Source of the DNA: Salegentibacter salinarum
GTDB lineage: Bacteria; Bacteroidota; Bacteroidia; Flavobacteriales; Flavobacteriaceae
Length of the DNA: 64,000 nt
Reading direction: 5' to 3'
NCBI RefSeq assembly: GCF_900168115.1
Contig: NZ_FUZC01000002.1
Span: forward strand, 186,001 to 250,000
This document shows, piece by piece, positions 53,104 through 62,442 of this stretch; the stretch's first letter is position 1; each line of letters starts with the position of its first letter. Both the position numbers and the translations under genes were made by a program. Below the pieces are notes generated by a model. That model was not told the DNA's origin, did no database searches, and worked only from the letters and a program-made list of their open reading frames with translations.

Positions 53104-53841
53104 ATGCTGGCCATTTTAAACAAAGAAATAAATTCCTTTTTTTCGTCTCCAATTGGTTACCTGGTCATCGGAATCTTTTTGGTGGTTTGTGGCTTGTTTT
53201 TATTTGTTTTTACCGGAGATTACAACATCCTGGATAATGGTTTTGCCGATGTTAAACCATTCTTTAATCTCGTACCCTGGATCTTTATTTTTCTTATTCC
53301 GGCGATTACCATGAAAAGTTTTTCTGAAGAAAAACGGCAAGGAACCATGGAGCTTTTGTTAACCCGTCCCATTGGTTTTACACAACTTATTCTTGGAAAA
53401 TATTTTGGCGCTTTAATCTTGGTGATTTTAGCGATTTTACCCAGTATTTTATATGTCATTACTATTCACCAACTGGGAAAGCCTGTTGGAAATTTTGATT
53501 TAGGTGCCACCCTGGGTTCTTATTTAGGATTAATTTTTCTGGCGGGCTGTTATACAGCCATAGGGATTTTCGCATCTTCTTTTTCCCAAAATCAGATCAT
53601 TGCTTTTATTATTGCGGTCTTTTTATGCTTTCTAAGTTTTTTCGCTTTTGAAGGATTGGGAAACCTGGATCTTTTTGGGAGCACTAATTATGGTGTGGAA
53701 TATCTTGGGATTAGTTTTCATTATCAGAGTATTAGCAGGGGTGTGATAGACACCCGGGATATTATTTATTTTTTAAGTTTTATCGTGCTGTTTCTGAAAC
53801 TAACGCAGATAAGGTTAATTTCAATTCAGAAAAAATCTTAG
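53104..53841 (+). CDS. gldF: Gliding motility ABC transporter permease
   Basis: The ATG at 53104 gives 245 residues (a TTG two codons earlier is unlikely). MLAILNKEINSFFSSPIGYLVIGIFLVVCGLFLF is the GldF N-terminus. Six membrane segments occur near residues 18-38, 55-75, 100-125, 140-162, 168-190 and 215-235. The cytoplasmic SFSEEKRQGTMELLLTRPIG segment after the second one is the ABC-2 coupling region. GldF, GldG and the ATPase GldA form an ABC system needed for gliding in Flavobacterium johnsoniae; gldA is not in this window. It precedes gldG by 3 bp. Confidence 0.95.
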   Translation: MLAILNKEINSFFSSPIGYLVIGIFLVVCGLFLFVFTGDYNILDNGFADVKPFFNLVPWIFIFLIPAITMKSFSEEKRQGTMELLLTRPIGFTQLILGKYFGALILVILAILPSILYVITIHQLGKPVGNFDLGATLGSYLGLIFLAGCYTAIGIFASSFSQNQIIAFIIAVFLCFLSFFAFEGLGNLDLFGSTNYGVEYLGISFHYQSISRGVIDTRDIIYFLSFIVLFLKLTQIRLISIQKKS

Positions 53842-53844
53842 GCG

Positions 53845-55515
53845 GTGAAATATCAAAACACATATAAAGCTGTTTTTCTGTTGCTCATTGCTATTCTGGC
53901 TATAAACTTTTTAGCTGCAAATTTTTTTGAACGTATAGACCTAACCCGTGATGGGCGTTATACTCTATCTCCCGCTGCGAGGGAAATTGTTTCAGATGCC
54001 GATTCGCCCATTGTTATTGAAGTTTTTTTAGAAGGAAATTTCCCTTCAGAATTTAGACGACTTCGGAATGAAACCCGGCAAATGCTGGAAGAATTTTCAG
54101 CATATAACAGTAATATTAAATTTATTTTTACTGATCCTTTAGAAGAAAGTAATGATGCTGAAGCTACCGCACAGAAATTTTATGAGGATGGAATGCCGCC
54201 TGCGCGGGTAAGCGTTCAGGAAAGCGGAAAAAGCTCTGAAGTTTTGATTTTTCCCTGGGCTGTGGCCAGGCTTGGTTATAAAAAAGTGCAAATTCCTTTA
54301 TTAAAAAATAAACTCGGCGCAACCGATGAGGAACGGGTTTCCGGCTCAGTGCAGCAACTGGAATATGCTATTGCCAATGCGCTGAATAAATTGGTTTATC
54401 CACGTGATAAGAAAATTGCAGTGATGCGAGGGAATGGGGAATTGCCCGATGCACAAATAGCCGATTTTATTAAAACGCTGCAGGAATATTATTTTATGGC
54501 GCCATTTACTTTAGATTCGGCCGCGGTGAATCCTCAAAAAACGCTTCAGCAATTAAAAGAATATGATTTAATTATCGAGGCTAAACCCACCCAGGCTTTT
54601 ACCGAAAACGAAAAATATGTTTTAGACCAATATACGATGAGTGGCGGTAAATCGCTTTGGCTTACTGAAGCCGTAGCGATGGAAACCGATAGTTTGATGA
54701 ACCCATCAGGGAAGACTTTTGCTTTGCCACGCGACCTCAATTTAGGCGATTTCTTCTTTTCCTATGGCATTCGTATTAACCCGGTTTTGATCAACGATAT
54801 TTATTCGGCACCGATTATTTTAGCCTCAGGACAGGGAAAAAACACGCGCTTTAATCCGTACCCCTGGTTTTATAGTCCCTTGACGACTTCACCTAATGAC
54901 CACCCGATAATCAATAATATCGAAGCGGTGAAATTTGAATATGCCAATCAAATTGATACACTTCAAAATAATATTGATAAAACCATTTTATTAAGCAGTT
55001 CGCCGCAAACCAGGCTGGAAGGTACCCCGCGCGAAATTAGTCTGGAGATGGTGAGTAGGGAACCCGATTTGGCTTCGTACAATGATGGTGAACAACCGCT
55101 GGCCGTTTTACTTGAAGGCGAATTTACTTCGGCATATAATAACAGGATTAAACCCTTTGAAATTGAAAATCCACGGGATGAAAGTCCCGAAACAGGAATG
55201 CTGGTAATTTCAGATGGGGATGTGATTAAAAATGATGTACAGCGCGGCGAACCCCTGGAACTTGGTTTTGAACGTTATACCGGGAATACTTACGGGAATA
55301 AAGAATTTTTACTGAATGCTGTAAATTATATGCTGGACGACAGCGGACTTATAGATATACGCAGCAAGGAAATAAATATAGCCTTTCTGAACGATCAAAA
55401 AGCGGCTGAGGAACGGGAAAAATGGCAGGTGATTAACCTGGTCCTGCCTTTAATTTTTCTTGGGATTTTTGCCTTCGGATTTAATTATTTTAGAAAAAGA
55501 AAATACCTAAAATAG
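53845..55515 (+). CDS. gldG: Gliding motility ABC transporter component with ABC_transp_aux domain
   Basis: A 556-residue protein with a GTG start, VKYQNTYKAVFLLLIAILAINFLAANFFERIDLTRDGRYTLSP, giving an N-terminal membrane segment followed by the ABC_transp_aux (DUF4350-like) periplasmic domain. A membrane anchor closes the protein (VINLVLPLIFLGIFAFGFNYFRKRKYLK). The large periplasmic part (about 45-520) is a sugar-binding-like alpha/beta fold. GldG works with GldF; loss of either stops gliding in F. johnsoniae. The gene abuts gldF. Confidence 0.95.
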   Translation: MKYQNTYKAVFLLLIAILAINFLAANFFERIDLTRDGRYTLSPAAREIVSDADSPIVIEVFLEGNFPSEFRRLRNETRQMLEEFSAYNSNIKFIFTDPLEESNDAEATAQKFYEDGMPPARVSVQESGKSSEVLIFPWAVARLGYKKVQIPLLKNKLGATDEERVSGSVQQLEYAIANALNKLVYPRDKKIAVMRGNGELPDAQIADFIKTLQEYYFMAPFTLDSAAVNPQKTLQQLKEYDLIIEAKPTQAFTENEKYVLDQYTMSGGKSLWLTEAVAMETDSLMNPSGKTFALPRDLNLGDFFFSYGIRINPVLINDIYSAPIILASGQGKNTRFNPYPWFYSPLTTSPNDHPIINNIEAVKFEYANQIDTLQNNIDKTILLSSSPQTRLEGTPREISLEMVSREPDLASYNDGEQPLAVLLEGEFTSAYNNRIKPFEIENPRDESPETGMLVISDGDVIKNDVQRGEPLELGFERYTGNTYGNKEFLLNAVNYMLDDSGLIDIRSKEINIAFLNDQKAAEEREKWQVINLVLPLIFLGIFAFGFNYFRKRKYLK

Positions 55516-55678
55516 CTTTCCTATACTTCAATTTTTAGTAAATAAATTCAACATATTAACAATCTTAATTTTTTTATTCGTTTTAATGTATTTAAGATCA
55601 ATGTTTTATATTCAATTTTAATGTTTTGGATGTTAATAAAAACTCCGCGCTACAGGCTCAATTTTTAATAGATTAAAA

Positions 55679-55686
55679 TATATTTG
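55679..55686 (+). promoter_or_regulatory. Candidate -7 box of dnaN
   Basis: TATATTTG matches TAnnTTTG and lies 28 bp before the dnaN ATG, in a 199-bp gap that holds no gene. A convincing TTG box is not seen at the expected distance, so this is tentative. Confidence 0.35.
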
Positions 55687-55714
55687 TATTGATTTCTAAT
55701 TAATCACAAAGCCG

Positions 55715-56833
55715 ATGAAATTTATTGTATCCAGCAGTTATTTGCTGAAACAGCTTCAAATATTGGGTGGGGTTATTAACAACACCAACACCCTTCCAAT
55801 TCTAGACAATTTTTTATTCGATCTTAAGCAAGACGAGCTTACGGTTTCTGCCTCAGACCTTGAAACTACAATGTCTGCGAAACTGAAGGTAGAATCAGAT
55901 TCCGAAGGAAAAATAGCAGTGCCTGCAAAGTTGCTTTTAGACACGCTAAAGACTTTTCCGGAGCAGCCCTTAACTTTTGTGGCGGAAGATAACAACACTA
56001 TAGAATTAAGCTCTAACCACGGTAAATATGCACTTGCGTATGCTGATGGTGAAGAATTTCCGAATCCGGTTGAATTGGAAGACCCCAGTAGTACGGTTTT
56101 GGAAGGAGATATTTTGGCCACTGCAATTAGCAAAACTATTTTCGCTTCAGGAAATGACGATCTTCGTCCCGTGATGAGCGGAGTTTTCTTTCAGTTTACT
56201 ACTGAAGGATTGACTTTTGTGGCTACAGATGCACATAAATTAGTGAAATATCAACGGGAAGATGTTTCGGCCTCACAGGCTTCAGATTTTATTATGCCTA
56301 AAAAACCGCTAAACCTTTTAAAAGGAATTTTAGCCGGTAGCGAAAGTGAAGTGCTTATTGAATATAACGATTCTAACGCAAAATTCACTTTTGATGACAC
56401 GCAGTTAGTCTGCCGTTTAATCGATGGAAAATATCCAAATTACGAAGCGGTAATTCCTAAGGAAAATCCGAATAAATTAACTATTGAGCGTAACCAGTTT
56501 TTAAGTTCTGTACGTAGGGTTTCTATTTTCTCAAATAAAACCACGCACCAGGTACGTTTAAAAATTGCAGGTGCTGAATTAAATATTTCTGCGGAAGATG
56601 TAGATTACAGTAATAAGGCCGAAGAGCGTTTAACCTGTTCTTACCAGGGTGACGATATGCAAATTGGATTTAACTCGCGTTTCCTTACTGAAATGCTCAA
56701 CAATTTGACTTCAGATGAAGTGCAATTAGAAATGAGTTTACCTAATCGTGCGGGAATCTTAACTCCGGTAGACGGACTTGATCCGGGAGAAAAAATCACC
56801 ATGCTGGTTATGCCGGTGATGCTTAATAATTAA
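55715..56833 (+). CDS. dnaN: DNA polymerase III beta subunit (sliding clamp)
   Basis: A 372-residue clamp with the three-fold repeated domain layout. MKFIVSSSYLLKQLQILGGVINNTNTLPILDNFLF starts domain 1; RPVMSGVFFQFTTEGLTFVATDAHKLVKY is in domain 2; and the C-terminus ends in TPVDGLDPGEKITMLVMPVMLNN, the M-P-x-M/R-L peptide-binding pocket. It tethers polymerases, including the DinB-DnaE2-like pair, to DNA. It stands alone here; dnaA and recF are not beside it, as is usual in this group. Confidence 0.98.
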   Translation: MKFIVSSSYLLKQLQILGGVINNTNTLPILDNFLFDLKQDELTVSASDLETTMSAKLKVESDSEGKIAVPAKLLLDTLKTFPEQPLTFVAEDNNTIELSSNHGKYALAYADGEEFPNPVELEDPSSTVLEGDILATAISKTIFASGNDDLRPVMSGVFFQFTTEGLTFVATDAHKLVKYQREDVSASQASDFIMPKKPLNLLKGILAGSESEVLIEYNDSNAKFTFDDTQLVCRLIDGKYPNYEAVIPKENPNKLTIERNQFLSSVRRVSIFSNKTTHQVRLKIAGAELNISAEDVDYSNKAEERLTCSYQGDDMQIGFNSRFLTEMLNNLTSDEVQLEMSLPNRAGILTPVDGLDPGEKITMLVMPVMLNN

Positions 56834-56861
56834 TATTGAGTATAGAGAATTGAGGATATAG

Positions 56862-56890
56862 AAAAAGGCAGCCGACTGGCTGCTTTTTTT
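56862..56890 (+). terminator. Intrinsic terminator behind dnaN
   Basis: AAAAAGGCAGCC-GACT-GGCTGCTTTTTTT has a six-pair GC-rich stem extended by A/T pairs and a T-run. It lies 29 bp after the dnaN stop, between convergent genes. Confidence 0.9.
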
Positions 56891-56920
56891 GGTTAGGCTA
56901 AAATTTAAATAACAATTTTT

Positions 56921-57259
56921 TTATTTTATAATTTCAATAGTTAGCGGGTAATTCGGGATTTCCCCGTTACTTACCTTAATCGCATTTACTATAGGAAGAA
57001 CCAACATAATAATTGCAATTCCGATTAAACCGATAAATCCGAGACCGAATAAAAAGATAAGCGGAACACAAATGAGACCATAAATAAACATACTTATTTG
57101 AAAATTGATGATCATTTTTCCGTGGAAATCCATTCCTGCAACTTTATCTTTTTGGGTTAGCCAAAGGATTAACGGCACTATAAATCCGCCGATTCCCGTC
57201 ACTAAATCCAGTAACTGACTTAAGTGGGTGATAACGAGCATTTGGTTGTCTTCTCTCAT
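56921..57259 (-). CDS. DUF4870 family small membrane protein
   Basis: A 112-residue protein with three or four membrane segments: LVTGIGGFIVPLILWLTQK, then MIINFQISMFIYGLICVPLIFLFGLGFIGLIGIAIIMLVLPIVNA. GMDFHGKMIINFQ and NGEIPNYPLTIEIIK are typical of the DUF4870 (Tic20-like) family. Function unknown. It is divergent from mnmE with a gap of 124 bp. Confidence 0.88.
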   Translation of the reverse strand: MREDNQMLVITHLSQLLDLVTGIGGFIVPLILWLTQKDKVAGMDFHGKMIINFQISMFIYGLICVPLIFLFGLGFIGLIGIAIIMLVLPIVNAIKVSNGEIPNYPLTIEIIK

Positions 57260-57383
57260 TTTTCTTTGATTGATGTGATGTCTCTTTTATTAATAGACGA
57301 TTCTTTTCGCTGTTTGTTACAATTTCCTACTGTTCTTAAATTTAAAACTTCTTACAAGCTACTGAATTTTTTACCTTTGCTTT

Positions 57384-58787
57384 ATGAAATTAAACGACAC
57401 TATTATAGCGCTTGCCACACCATCGGGAGCCGGTGCTATATCAATTATCAGGGTTTCGGGTCCTGAAGCTCTTGCTATCGTATCCCCGCTTTTTAGAGCA
57501 AAAAGTAAAAAGAAACTGGAAGAGCAACCAACTCATACCCTTCATTTAGGAAATTTAATGGATGGCGATCGTACCTTAGATGAAGTTTTAATTTCAGTAT
57601 TTAGAGCGCCAAAATCTTACACCGGCGAAGAAACAATTGAAATTTCCTGCCATGGGAGTCCGTATATCCAGCAGGAGATTATCCAGTTAATGATAAGAAA
57701 AGGTTGTCGCTCTGCGGAAGCGGGGGAATTTACGATGCGGGCTTTTTTAAACGGAAAAATGGATCTTAGCCAAGCAGAAGCCGTAGCCGATTTGATCTCT
57801 TCTGAAAACCAGGCTTCGCACCAAATGGCCATGCAGCAAATGCGCGGCGGATTTTCTAATGAAATTCATCGTTTACGCCAGGAATTACTTGATTTTGCTT
57901 CGTTAATTGAGTTAGAACTGGACTTTTCTGAAGAAGATGTAGAATTTGCCAATCGGGATCAGTTTAAAGAATTAGTGGCCCGAATTCAGCAGGTTTTAAA
58001 ACGACTTATCGATTCTTTCGCTACCGGAAATGTACTTAAAAATGGAATTCCCGTCGCGATTGTGGGCGAACCAAATGTTGGAAAATCTACCTTGCTGAAT
58101 TCACTTTTAAATGAAGAACGAGCCATCGTTTCTGAAGTTGCGGGTACAACCCGGGATTCAATTGAAGATGAAATGAGTATTGGCGGAGTAGGGTTTCGGT
58201 TTATTGATACAGCGGGAATTAGAGAGACGGAAGATGTGGTGGAAAGTATTGGTATAAAAAGAACTTTTGAAAAGATAAGTCAGGCGCAGGTAGTTGTTTA
58301 TCTTTTAAATGCAGAAAAATTTAAAGCTGAAAGTTCAAAATTCAAGGTTGAGATTAAAAAGATCCATAACCAATTTCCTCAAAAACCCCTGGTTGTGATC
58401 GCCAATAAAGTAGATCAACTAACGGAAAAAGAGAAAGAAAGTTTATCCAAAAACTTAAACGAACTGGAAGGTGCGAGTTTACAGTTAATTTCGGCAAAAA
58501 CAGGAGAAGGAGTTGAAGAACTTAAAAGTAAACTTCTTGAATTCGTGAATACTGGTGCATTAAGGAACAACAACACTATAGTAACTAATAGCCGGCATTA
58601 TAATGCACTTTTAAAAGCCCTTGAAGAGATAAATAAAGTAGAAGAAGGTTTAAATAACGATCTTTCAGGAGATCTTTTAGCTATAGACATTAGAGAAGCT
58701 CTGGAATACTTTGGCGAAATCACCGGCCAGGTCACCAACGACGAATTATTGGGGAATATTTTTTCTAATTTCTGTATTGGCAAATAA
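57384..58787 (+). CDS. mnmE: tRNA modification GTPase MnmE
   Basis: A 467-residue GTPase that, with MnmG, modifies the wobble uridine of certain tRNAs (5-carboxymethylaminomethyl). MNDTIIALATPSGAGAISIIRVSG is the N-terminal domain; GEPNVGKSTLLNSLL is the P-loop in the G domain; AGTTRDSIEDE switch I, DTAGIRETEDVVE switch II, NKVD the base-specificity motif; and the protein ends FSNFCIGK with the catalytic Cys. TACCTTTG at 57372-57379 lies only 4 nt before the ATG, so transcripts may be nearly leaderless. The DNA of the C-terminal codons resembles a known island integration site. Confidence 0.97.
   Translation: MKLNDTIIALATPSGAGAISIIRVSGPEALAIVSPLFRAKSKKKLEEQPTHTLHLGNLMDGDRTLDEVLISVFRAPKSYTGEETIEISCHGSPYIQQEIIQLMIRKGCRSAEAGEFTMRAFLNGKMDLSQAEAVADLISSENQASHQMAMQQMRGGFSNEIHRLRQELLDFASLIELELDFSEEDVEFANRDQFKELVARIQQVLKRLIDSFATGNVLKNGIPVAIVGEPNVGKSTLLNSLLNEERAIVSEVAGTTRDSIEDEMSIGGVGFRFIDTAGIRETEDVVESIGIKRTFEKISQAQVVVYLLNAEKFKAESSKFKVEIKKIHNQFPQKPLVVIANKVDQLTEKEKESLSKNLNELEGASLQLISAKTGEGVEELKSKLLEFVNTGALRNNNTIVTNSRHYNALLKALEEINKVEEGLNNDLSGDLLAIDIREALEYFGEITGQVTNDELLGNIFSNFCIGK
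58770..58787 (+). other. mnmE: mnmE 3' end resembling the SGI1-type attachment site
   Basis: TTCTGTATTGGCAAATAA ends the mnmE gene. From established knowledge, the 3' end of mnmE (trmE) is the integration site of SGI1-type islands in Gammaproteobacteria, whose core is nearly this sequence because it encodes the conserved Phe-Cys-Ile-Gly-Lys. Everything to the right in this window is accessory or broken. No second copy that would mark the far end is visible here. Confidence 0.3.
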
Positions 58788-58799
58788 ATAAGTAATTTT

Positions 58800-58823
58800 A
58801 TTTGATATCAAATGACATCAAAT
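58800..58823. repeat. Perfect palindrome with an extra half site, after mnmE
   Basis: ATTTGATATCAAAT (58800-58813) is a 14-bp perfect palindrome. The half site ATCAAAT recurs at 58817-58823, ten bases after its first occurrence, that is one helical turn away. It could be a protein-binding site for a regulator or recombinase. The remainder of 58788-59073 is AT-rich with no gene that I can support. Confidence 0.4.
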
Positions 58824-59073
58824 AGAACCAATTAGCATTAAATAATAATGAAATAGAGGCTTTAGAACCGCTATTAATTTTTGATACTTTTCCTTTTTTC
58901 TATCTTTAGTATACTAATTTTCACACCTTTATTACACTTCGATGTTAAAATTTGTATTTGATTATGTAGCTCTGGAAAAATGCTTACTCAGGATAATATT
59001 CAAGATGTAGATACGAAAAATTTTCACCTGGTTTTTCAGAACGTTTTCAAAAATGTACTCTAGGATACCATTT

Positions 59074-59772
59074 TCATTGTTCAACATTTAAAATAAAAGG
59101 GAAGGAGTACGATATTGGTACTCTCATATTAGAATTTCGACCAGGCACCATTTTCGGAAGCTGACCGATTACATGTTTTAATTCCTGAAAAATTGTGGGA
59201 TGGGGTGCATTAATAGAGAGAACTTGGACAACCCCTTCAGGATTAACTCTGAATTTGAGATAAGTTTTATATATTCCTGGAAAGGTGATTTTGTTTCTGA
59301 TTTCAGGGTCGAATTCAACTTGCACAAATTCTTGAATCTTTTCAATTGTACATTTCTTTCTTTCCTCTTCTGAAATTAAATCCTCGCAACCAGGGAAAAT
59401 AGGAACTTCATCGACCGCATGAAATGGGAATTCTGGTGTTTAAACATCATTCTCTCTTGAATTTGAAGGTTGGCTTTTTTTCGAACTCTCAATGATAACT
59501 TTGCCGGATTCTGGAGAGAAATTGTAAGTAACTGTAGTCATTCCGTCTGTGATAGAAATATTTCTAATCTCTCTAGCTTTCAGTTTGTTTAACGCATCTT
59601 GTATTCGTTCCTTTTCTAATAATGTCGGTTTATCCAGATATCTAACTTTCAGAAAAATGGAAGTCACTTCGGATGCTTCTGTTTTGGGTTTCTGATCTTG
59701 AAAAGTATTCTGCGCACATAATATGCTACCAGATAAAACGATTATAAAAAGGAACGGGAAAAAATACTTCAT
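59074..59772 (-). pseudogene. TonB C-terminal domain protein split by an in-frame stop
   Basis: The first part starts MKYFFPFLFIIVLSGSILCAQ (signal peptide; ATG at 59772) and reads on as a region with LKAREIRNISITDGMTTVTYNF up to NSRENDV, then meets TAA at 59440-59442. In the same frame the next codons read TPEFPFHAVDEVPIFPGCED, the usual lead into a flavobacterial TonB C-terminal domain, continuing to FPGIYKTYLKFRVNPEGVVQVLSINAPHP and the stop at 59074. One base change would restore a protein of about 232 residues. Since both halves remain otherwise open, the mutation is recent, or the stop is read through, or it is a sequencing error. Confidence 0.85.
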
Positions 59773-60011
59773 CTTTAAATATTTTATATTCACAAGAGCT
59801 TTTGAAACCGGTGCTAACATCGAGTTTAAATTAATATAATAATTTAATTACATTAGGCTTTTTAACATTATATTGCTATTCAATCGGATTTAGTTTGTTA
59901 AAAATTTAAAGTTTTTGACAGTTTGAAACTTTGAGCATAGGTTAAAGCTTATAAGTATAATGGCTACGAGCGCTAATGTTTTATGGATTGTTCTATTTTT
60001 TCTTTGTTTAA

Positions 60012-60368
60012 TTCTCTAAAGGGATTATAACCTTTTTAGCCAATCGTTATTTTTTGCTTTCTCCTCAAGGAAAAAGCGTACTTAAAAGCTGTATAATCCG
60101 CCAGAACGGCAACTACCTATATGATGGACTTCAGGGGGGTCAGCGTGCTCCAGTATATCCACCAAACGCTCGTGAATTTTATGAAAATCTTTCTAAAGCA
60201 TTCCTTGGTAATACGATGACAATTAAAAACCTATTTATTACTTCAGAAATGGTGGTTAGGCCAGATGGTAAATAATATAATTACAATTCATTGAAAAATG
60301 CTCCTATTCGTAGACTGGTTTCAAAAAACAACCAAGCTTTGGATAGCATTTTTAAAAAACTAGATTAA
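60012..60368 (+). pseudogene. Remnant of an unrecognised gene
   Basis: An open stretch from 60012 lacks a start codon and reads ANRYFLLSPQGKSVLKSC, then GNYLYDGLQGGQRAPVYPPN and KNLFITSEMVVRPDGK, and stops at 60273-60275. In the same frame it continues YNYNSLKNAPIRRLVSKN to FKKLD and a second stop at 60366-60368. Keeping frame across a stop suggests a decayed gene that lost both its 5' end and its integrity. I do not recognise the family. Confidence 0.5.
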
Positions 60369-60698
60369 TTATAATTATTCAGAATATCTTTTAAACTTGG
60401 GTTTGCCGAAGTAAAATTTATATCTAATCAAATTGGATAGGCTCCTAAAAACAATGATAATAGCACCTTATCAATTTCGGTTGTTCGTTTTCGTAATTTT
60501 TTAAACTAGTGGAAATGGTAAACAGAAATTGCGCGGTTTATTTACCCCGTTGGAAAGGTAAAATAATACTTATGTCAAAATTTCTTACTTTAATGACATT
60601 TGTTTAACGCAACCAATTAAGAAGTAGTGCATCTTATAAATATCACCAAGGTACATTTAGCCCTCTATTATGTAGTAAGTTGAATTGAAACAAAAGTT
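60369..60698. other. AT-rich stretch without a recognisable gene
   Basis: No ORF of useful length, RNA gene or repeat could be supported on either strand. It may be decayed sequence, like its neighbours on both sides. Confidence 0.5.
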
Positions 60699-60707
60699 AT
60701 GGAACAA

Positions 60708-61016
60708 ATGAAAAAAATATTCTTTTTTTGGCTTGTTATTTCAATGAGCACAAGCTGCGATATAGGTACAGAGATTTGTGAAAAAGGAAAGGCCGCAAAG
60801 CTGTATTATACGCCTGACTGCGCAACAATCAATGGACACATAATACTCGAAGGAGGTAATAAAACTTATGTTTTTCAACACGAAATCGATGAACAATTCC
60901 AGGGTACTGGAATTGATGTCTGTGTACAGTATGAAATTGAACCAGAACCTATACCACTAACGGCCGAGTGTACTCAAGCAGATGTCATTACTATAATCCA
61001 CTTAAAAGAGAGGTAA
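60708..61016 (+). CDS. Small lipoprotein of unknown function
   Basis: A protein of 102 residues from the ATG at 60708 (an ATG at 60699 adds three residues). MKKIFFFWLVISMSTSC is a lipoprotein signal peptide with Cys17 as the likely lipidated residue. The mature part has four further Cys (EICEKG, PDCATING, IDVCVQYE, AECTQAD), a conserved-looking YYTPDCATINGHIILEGG stretch and a C-terminal VITIIHLKER. I know no function for it. It lies in the accessory zone after mnmE and is the only intact non-IS gene between 58788 and 63514. Confidence 0.7.
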   Translation: MKKIFFFWLVISMSTSCDIGTEICEKGKAAKLYYTPDCATINGHIILEGGNKTYVFQHEIDEQFQGTGIDVCVQYEIEPEPIPLTAECTQADVITIIHLKER

Positions 61017-61149
61017 TGACTATTAACAATCCGAAGGCAAGTACCTAACGGACAAAAAGAATATTGATGAATATATATTTTTGGGGTATAAGTAACGAAG
61101 AAAGTTTAATTAACTGAGACGATCAAACTAAACCTGATTATAGAACTTA

Positions 61150-61528
61150 TTAAAGAATTGATGTTTTGGTAGATGCTGTATTTTCTTTAAAAATTAAACT
61201 AATTAAAGTTCCTTTATTTTCCATACTATTAACTTGAATTTTCCCGCCGTGTAAGGTCATTATTTGTTTAGAAAGACTTAAGCCTATACCACTTCCTTCT
61301 TTTTTAGTGGTGAAAAATGGAATGAATATCTGATCTTTAATTTCTTCAGGGATTCCTGGACCATTATCTGTAACAGAAATTATTACTTGTCCATCAAATT
61401 TCTTTACAGCATAAACCTTTACTTTCGGATTTGGAGTATTTTCACAGGCTTCCATTGCGTTTAATACCAGGTTTATTAATACCTGTTCTAATAAATAGGC
61501 ATCGGCTTCTACCTTTAAATTAGAATCT
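61150..61528 (-). pseudogene. Sensor histidine kinase, C-terminal ATPase fragment truncated by an IS
   Basis: This encodes only the ATP-binding domain of a histidine kinase: N box QVLINLVLNAMEAC, G1 box VTDNGPGIPEE, F box IFIPFFTTKKEGSG and G2 GIGLSLSKQIM. The apparent start MGVLQ is made from the IS end; genuine kinase sequence begins at DSNLKVEADAYLLEQ (from 61528 leftward). The dimerisation domain with the phosphorylated His and any sensor domain are missing, so the product cannot be a functional kinase. On the other side of the IS the kinase does not resume. Confidence 0.88.
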
Positions 61529-61588
61529 TGAAGAACCCCCATTTGTTAGGACAGCTTAGCCGCTAAATTAAGTTCTATTTTTCATTTT

Positions 61589-62419
61589 TTAAGCAGCATT
61601 TCTTTCTTGTTGTAAATATCGGTTGATAGGTATTTCATTTTCTATACCCTGGTGCCTTCGTCTATGGTTGTAAAAATCAAAGTAGTCTCGGAGTTGCCGG
61701 TATAAACCTACCCCGGATTCCGGAGGATTGAGATAGATGTTTTCATATTTCACACTTCTCCATAAGCGTTCTATAAAAACATTATCGATAGCTCTTCCTT
61801 TCCCATCCATACTTAATTTAATATCCCGAGAGCGTATGCTACCCGTAAAGATCTCTGAGGTAAATTGGCTGCCCTGGTCAGTATTAAAGATCTCCGGCTT
61901 CCCATGAAGACGGATGGCTTCTTCCACAGTTTCTTTGCACCAATGGGCATCCATGGAATTGGATACCGACCAGTTTAATACATAGCGGCTATGGAGATCG
62001 ATAACGGCAATCAAGTACATAAAACCTTTTCGCATTGGAATGTAAGTGATGTCAGTTGCCCAAACCTGATTGGGACGTTCTACTTTGAGATTTCTTAAGA
62101 GATAAGGATAAACCTTATGCTTTTTGTGTCGCCGTGAAGTATGCTTACCAGGCATAATAGCCTGGAGGCCCATCACTTTAGAATAGAGGCGTTCAATACG
62201 TTTTTTATTAACCTTGTATCCTTTGTCCATGCTAAGCCAGGTATGCATCCGTTTGGCTCCTTTAAAGGGATGATCGGTATAATGTTCATCCATCAATCGC
62301 ATAAGTTCTAGATTAAGTTTGCTTTCTCCACGGGGTTTATAATAAAGACCACTACGATGGATTTGCAATAGCTTACATTGCCGCTGGAGGCTAAGTTTGG
62401 AATGACCCTTGCTAATCAT
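61589..62419 (-). CDS. IS3-family transposase OrfB (DDE integrase)
   Basis: A 276-residue DDE transposase. HTH-like ISRSGLYY counterpart is LLQIHRSGLYYKPRGES; the catalytic triad is in VWATDITYIPM (D), IFNTDQGSQFTSEIF (D) and DNVFIERLWRSVKYE (E), with the 35-residue spacing after the second Asp of IS3 elements. FYNHRRRHQGIENEIPI closes the core. The reading frame extends upstream of the ATG: reading from the slippery site at 62455-62461 gives RLALKPLEERRTMISKGH, the usual OrfAB fusion junction. Confidence 0.96.
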   Translation of the reverse strand: MISKGHSKLSLQRQCKLLQIHRSGLYYKPRGESKLNLELMRLMDEHYTDHPFKGAKRMHTWLSMDKGYKVNKKRIERLYSKVMGLQAIMPGKHTSRRHKKHKVYPYLLRNLKVERPNQVWATDITYIPMRKGFMYLIAVIDLHSRYVLNWSVSNSMDAHWCKETVEEAIRLHGKPEIFNTDQGSQFTSEIFTGSIRSRDIKLSMDGKGRAIDNVFIERLWRSVKYENIYLNPPESGVGLYRQLRDYFDFYNHRRRHQGIENEIPINRYLQQERNAA

Positions 62420-62442
62420 TGTTCGACGCTCTTCTAAAGGTT

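Noticed and set aside
59940-60012. Possible start region for an intact gene at 60054-60275.
   Set aside because: There is no ATG, and the frame continues in register past the stop to 60368, so it is treated as a remnant.
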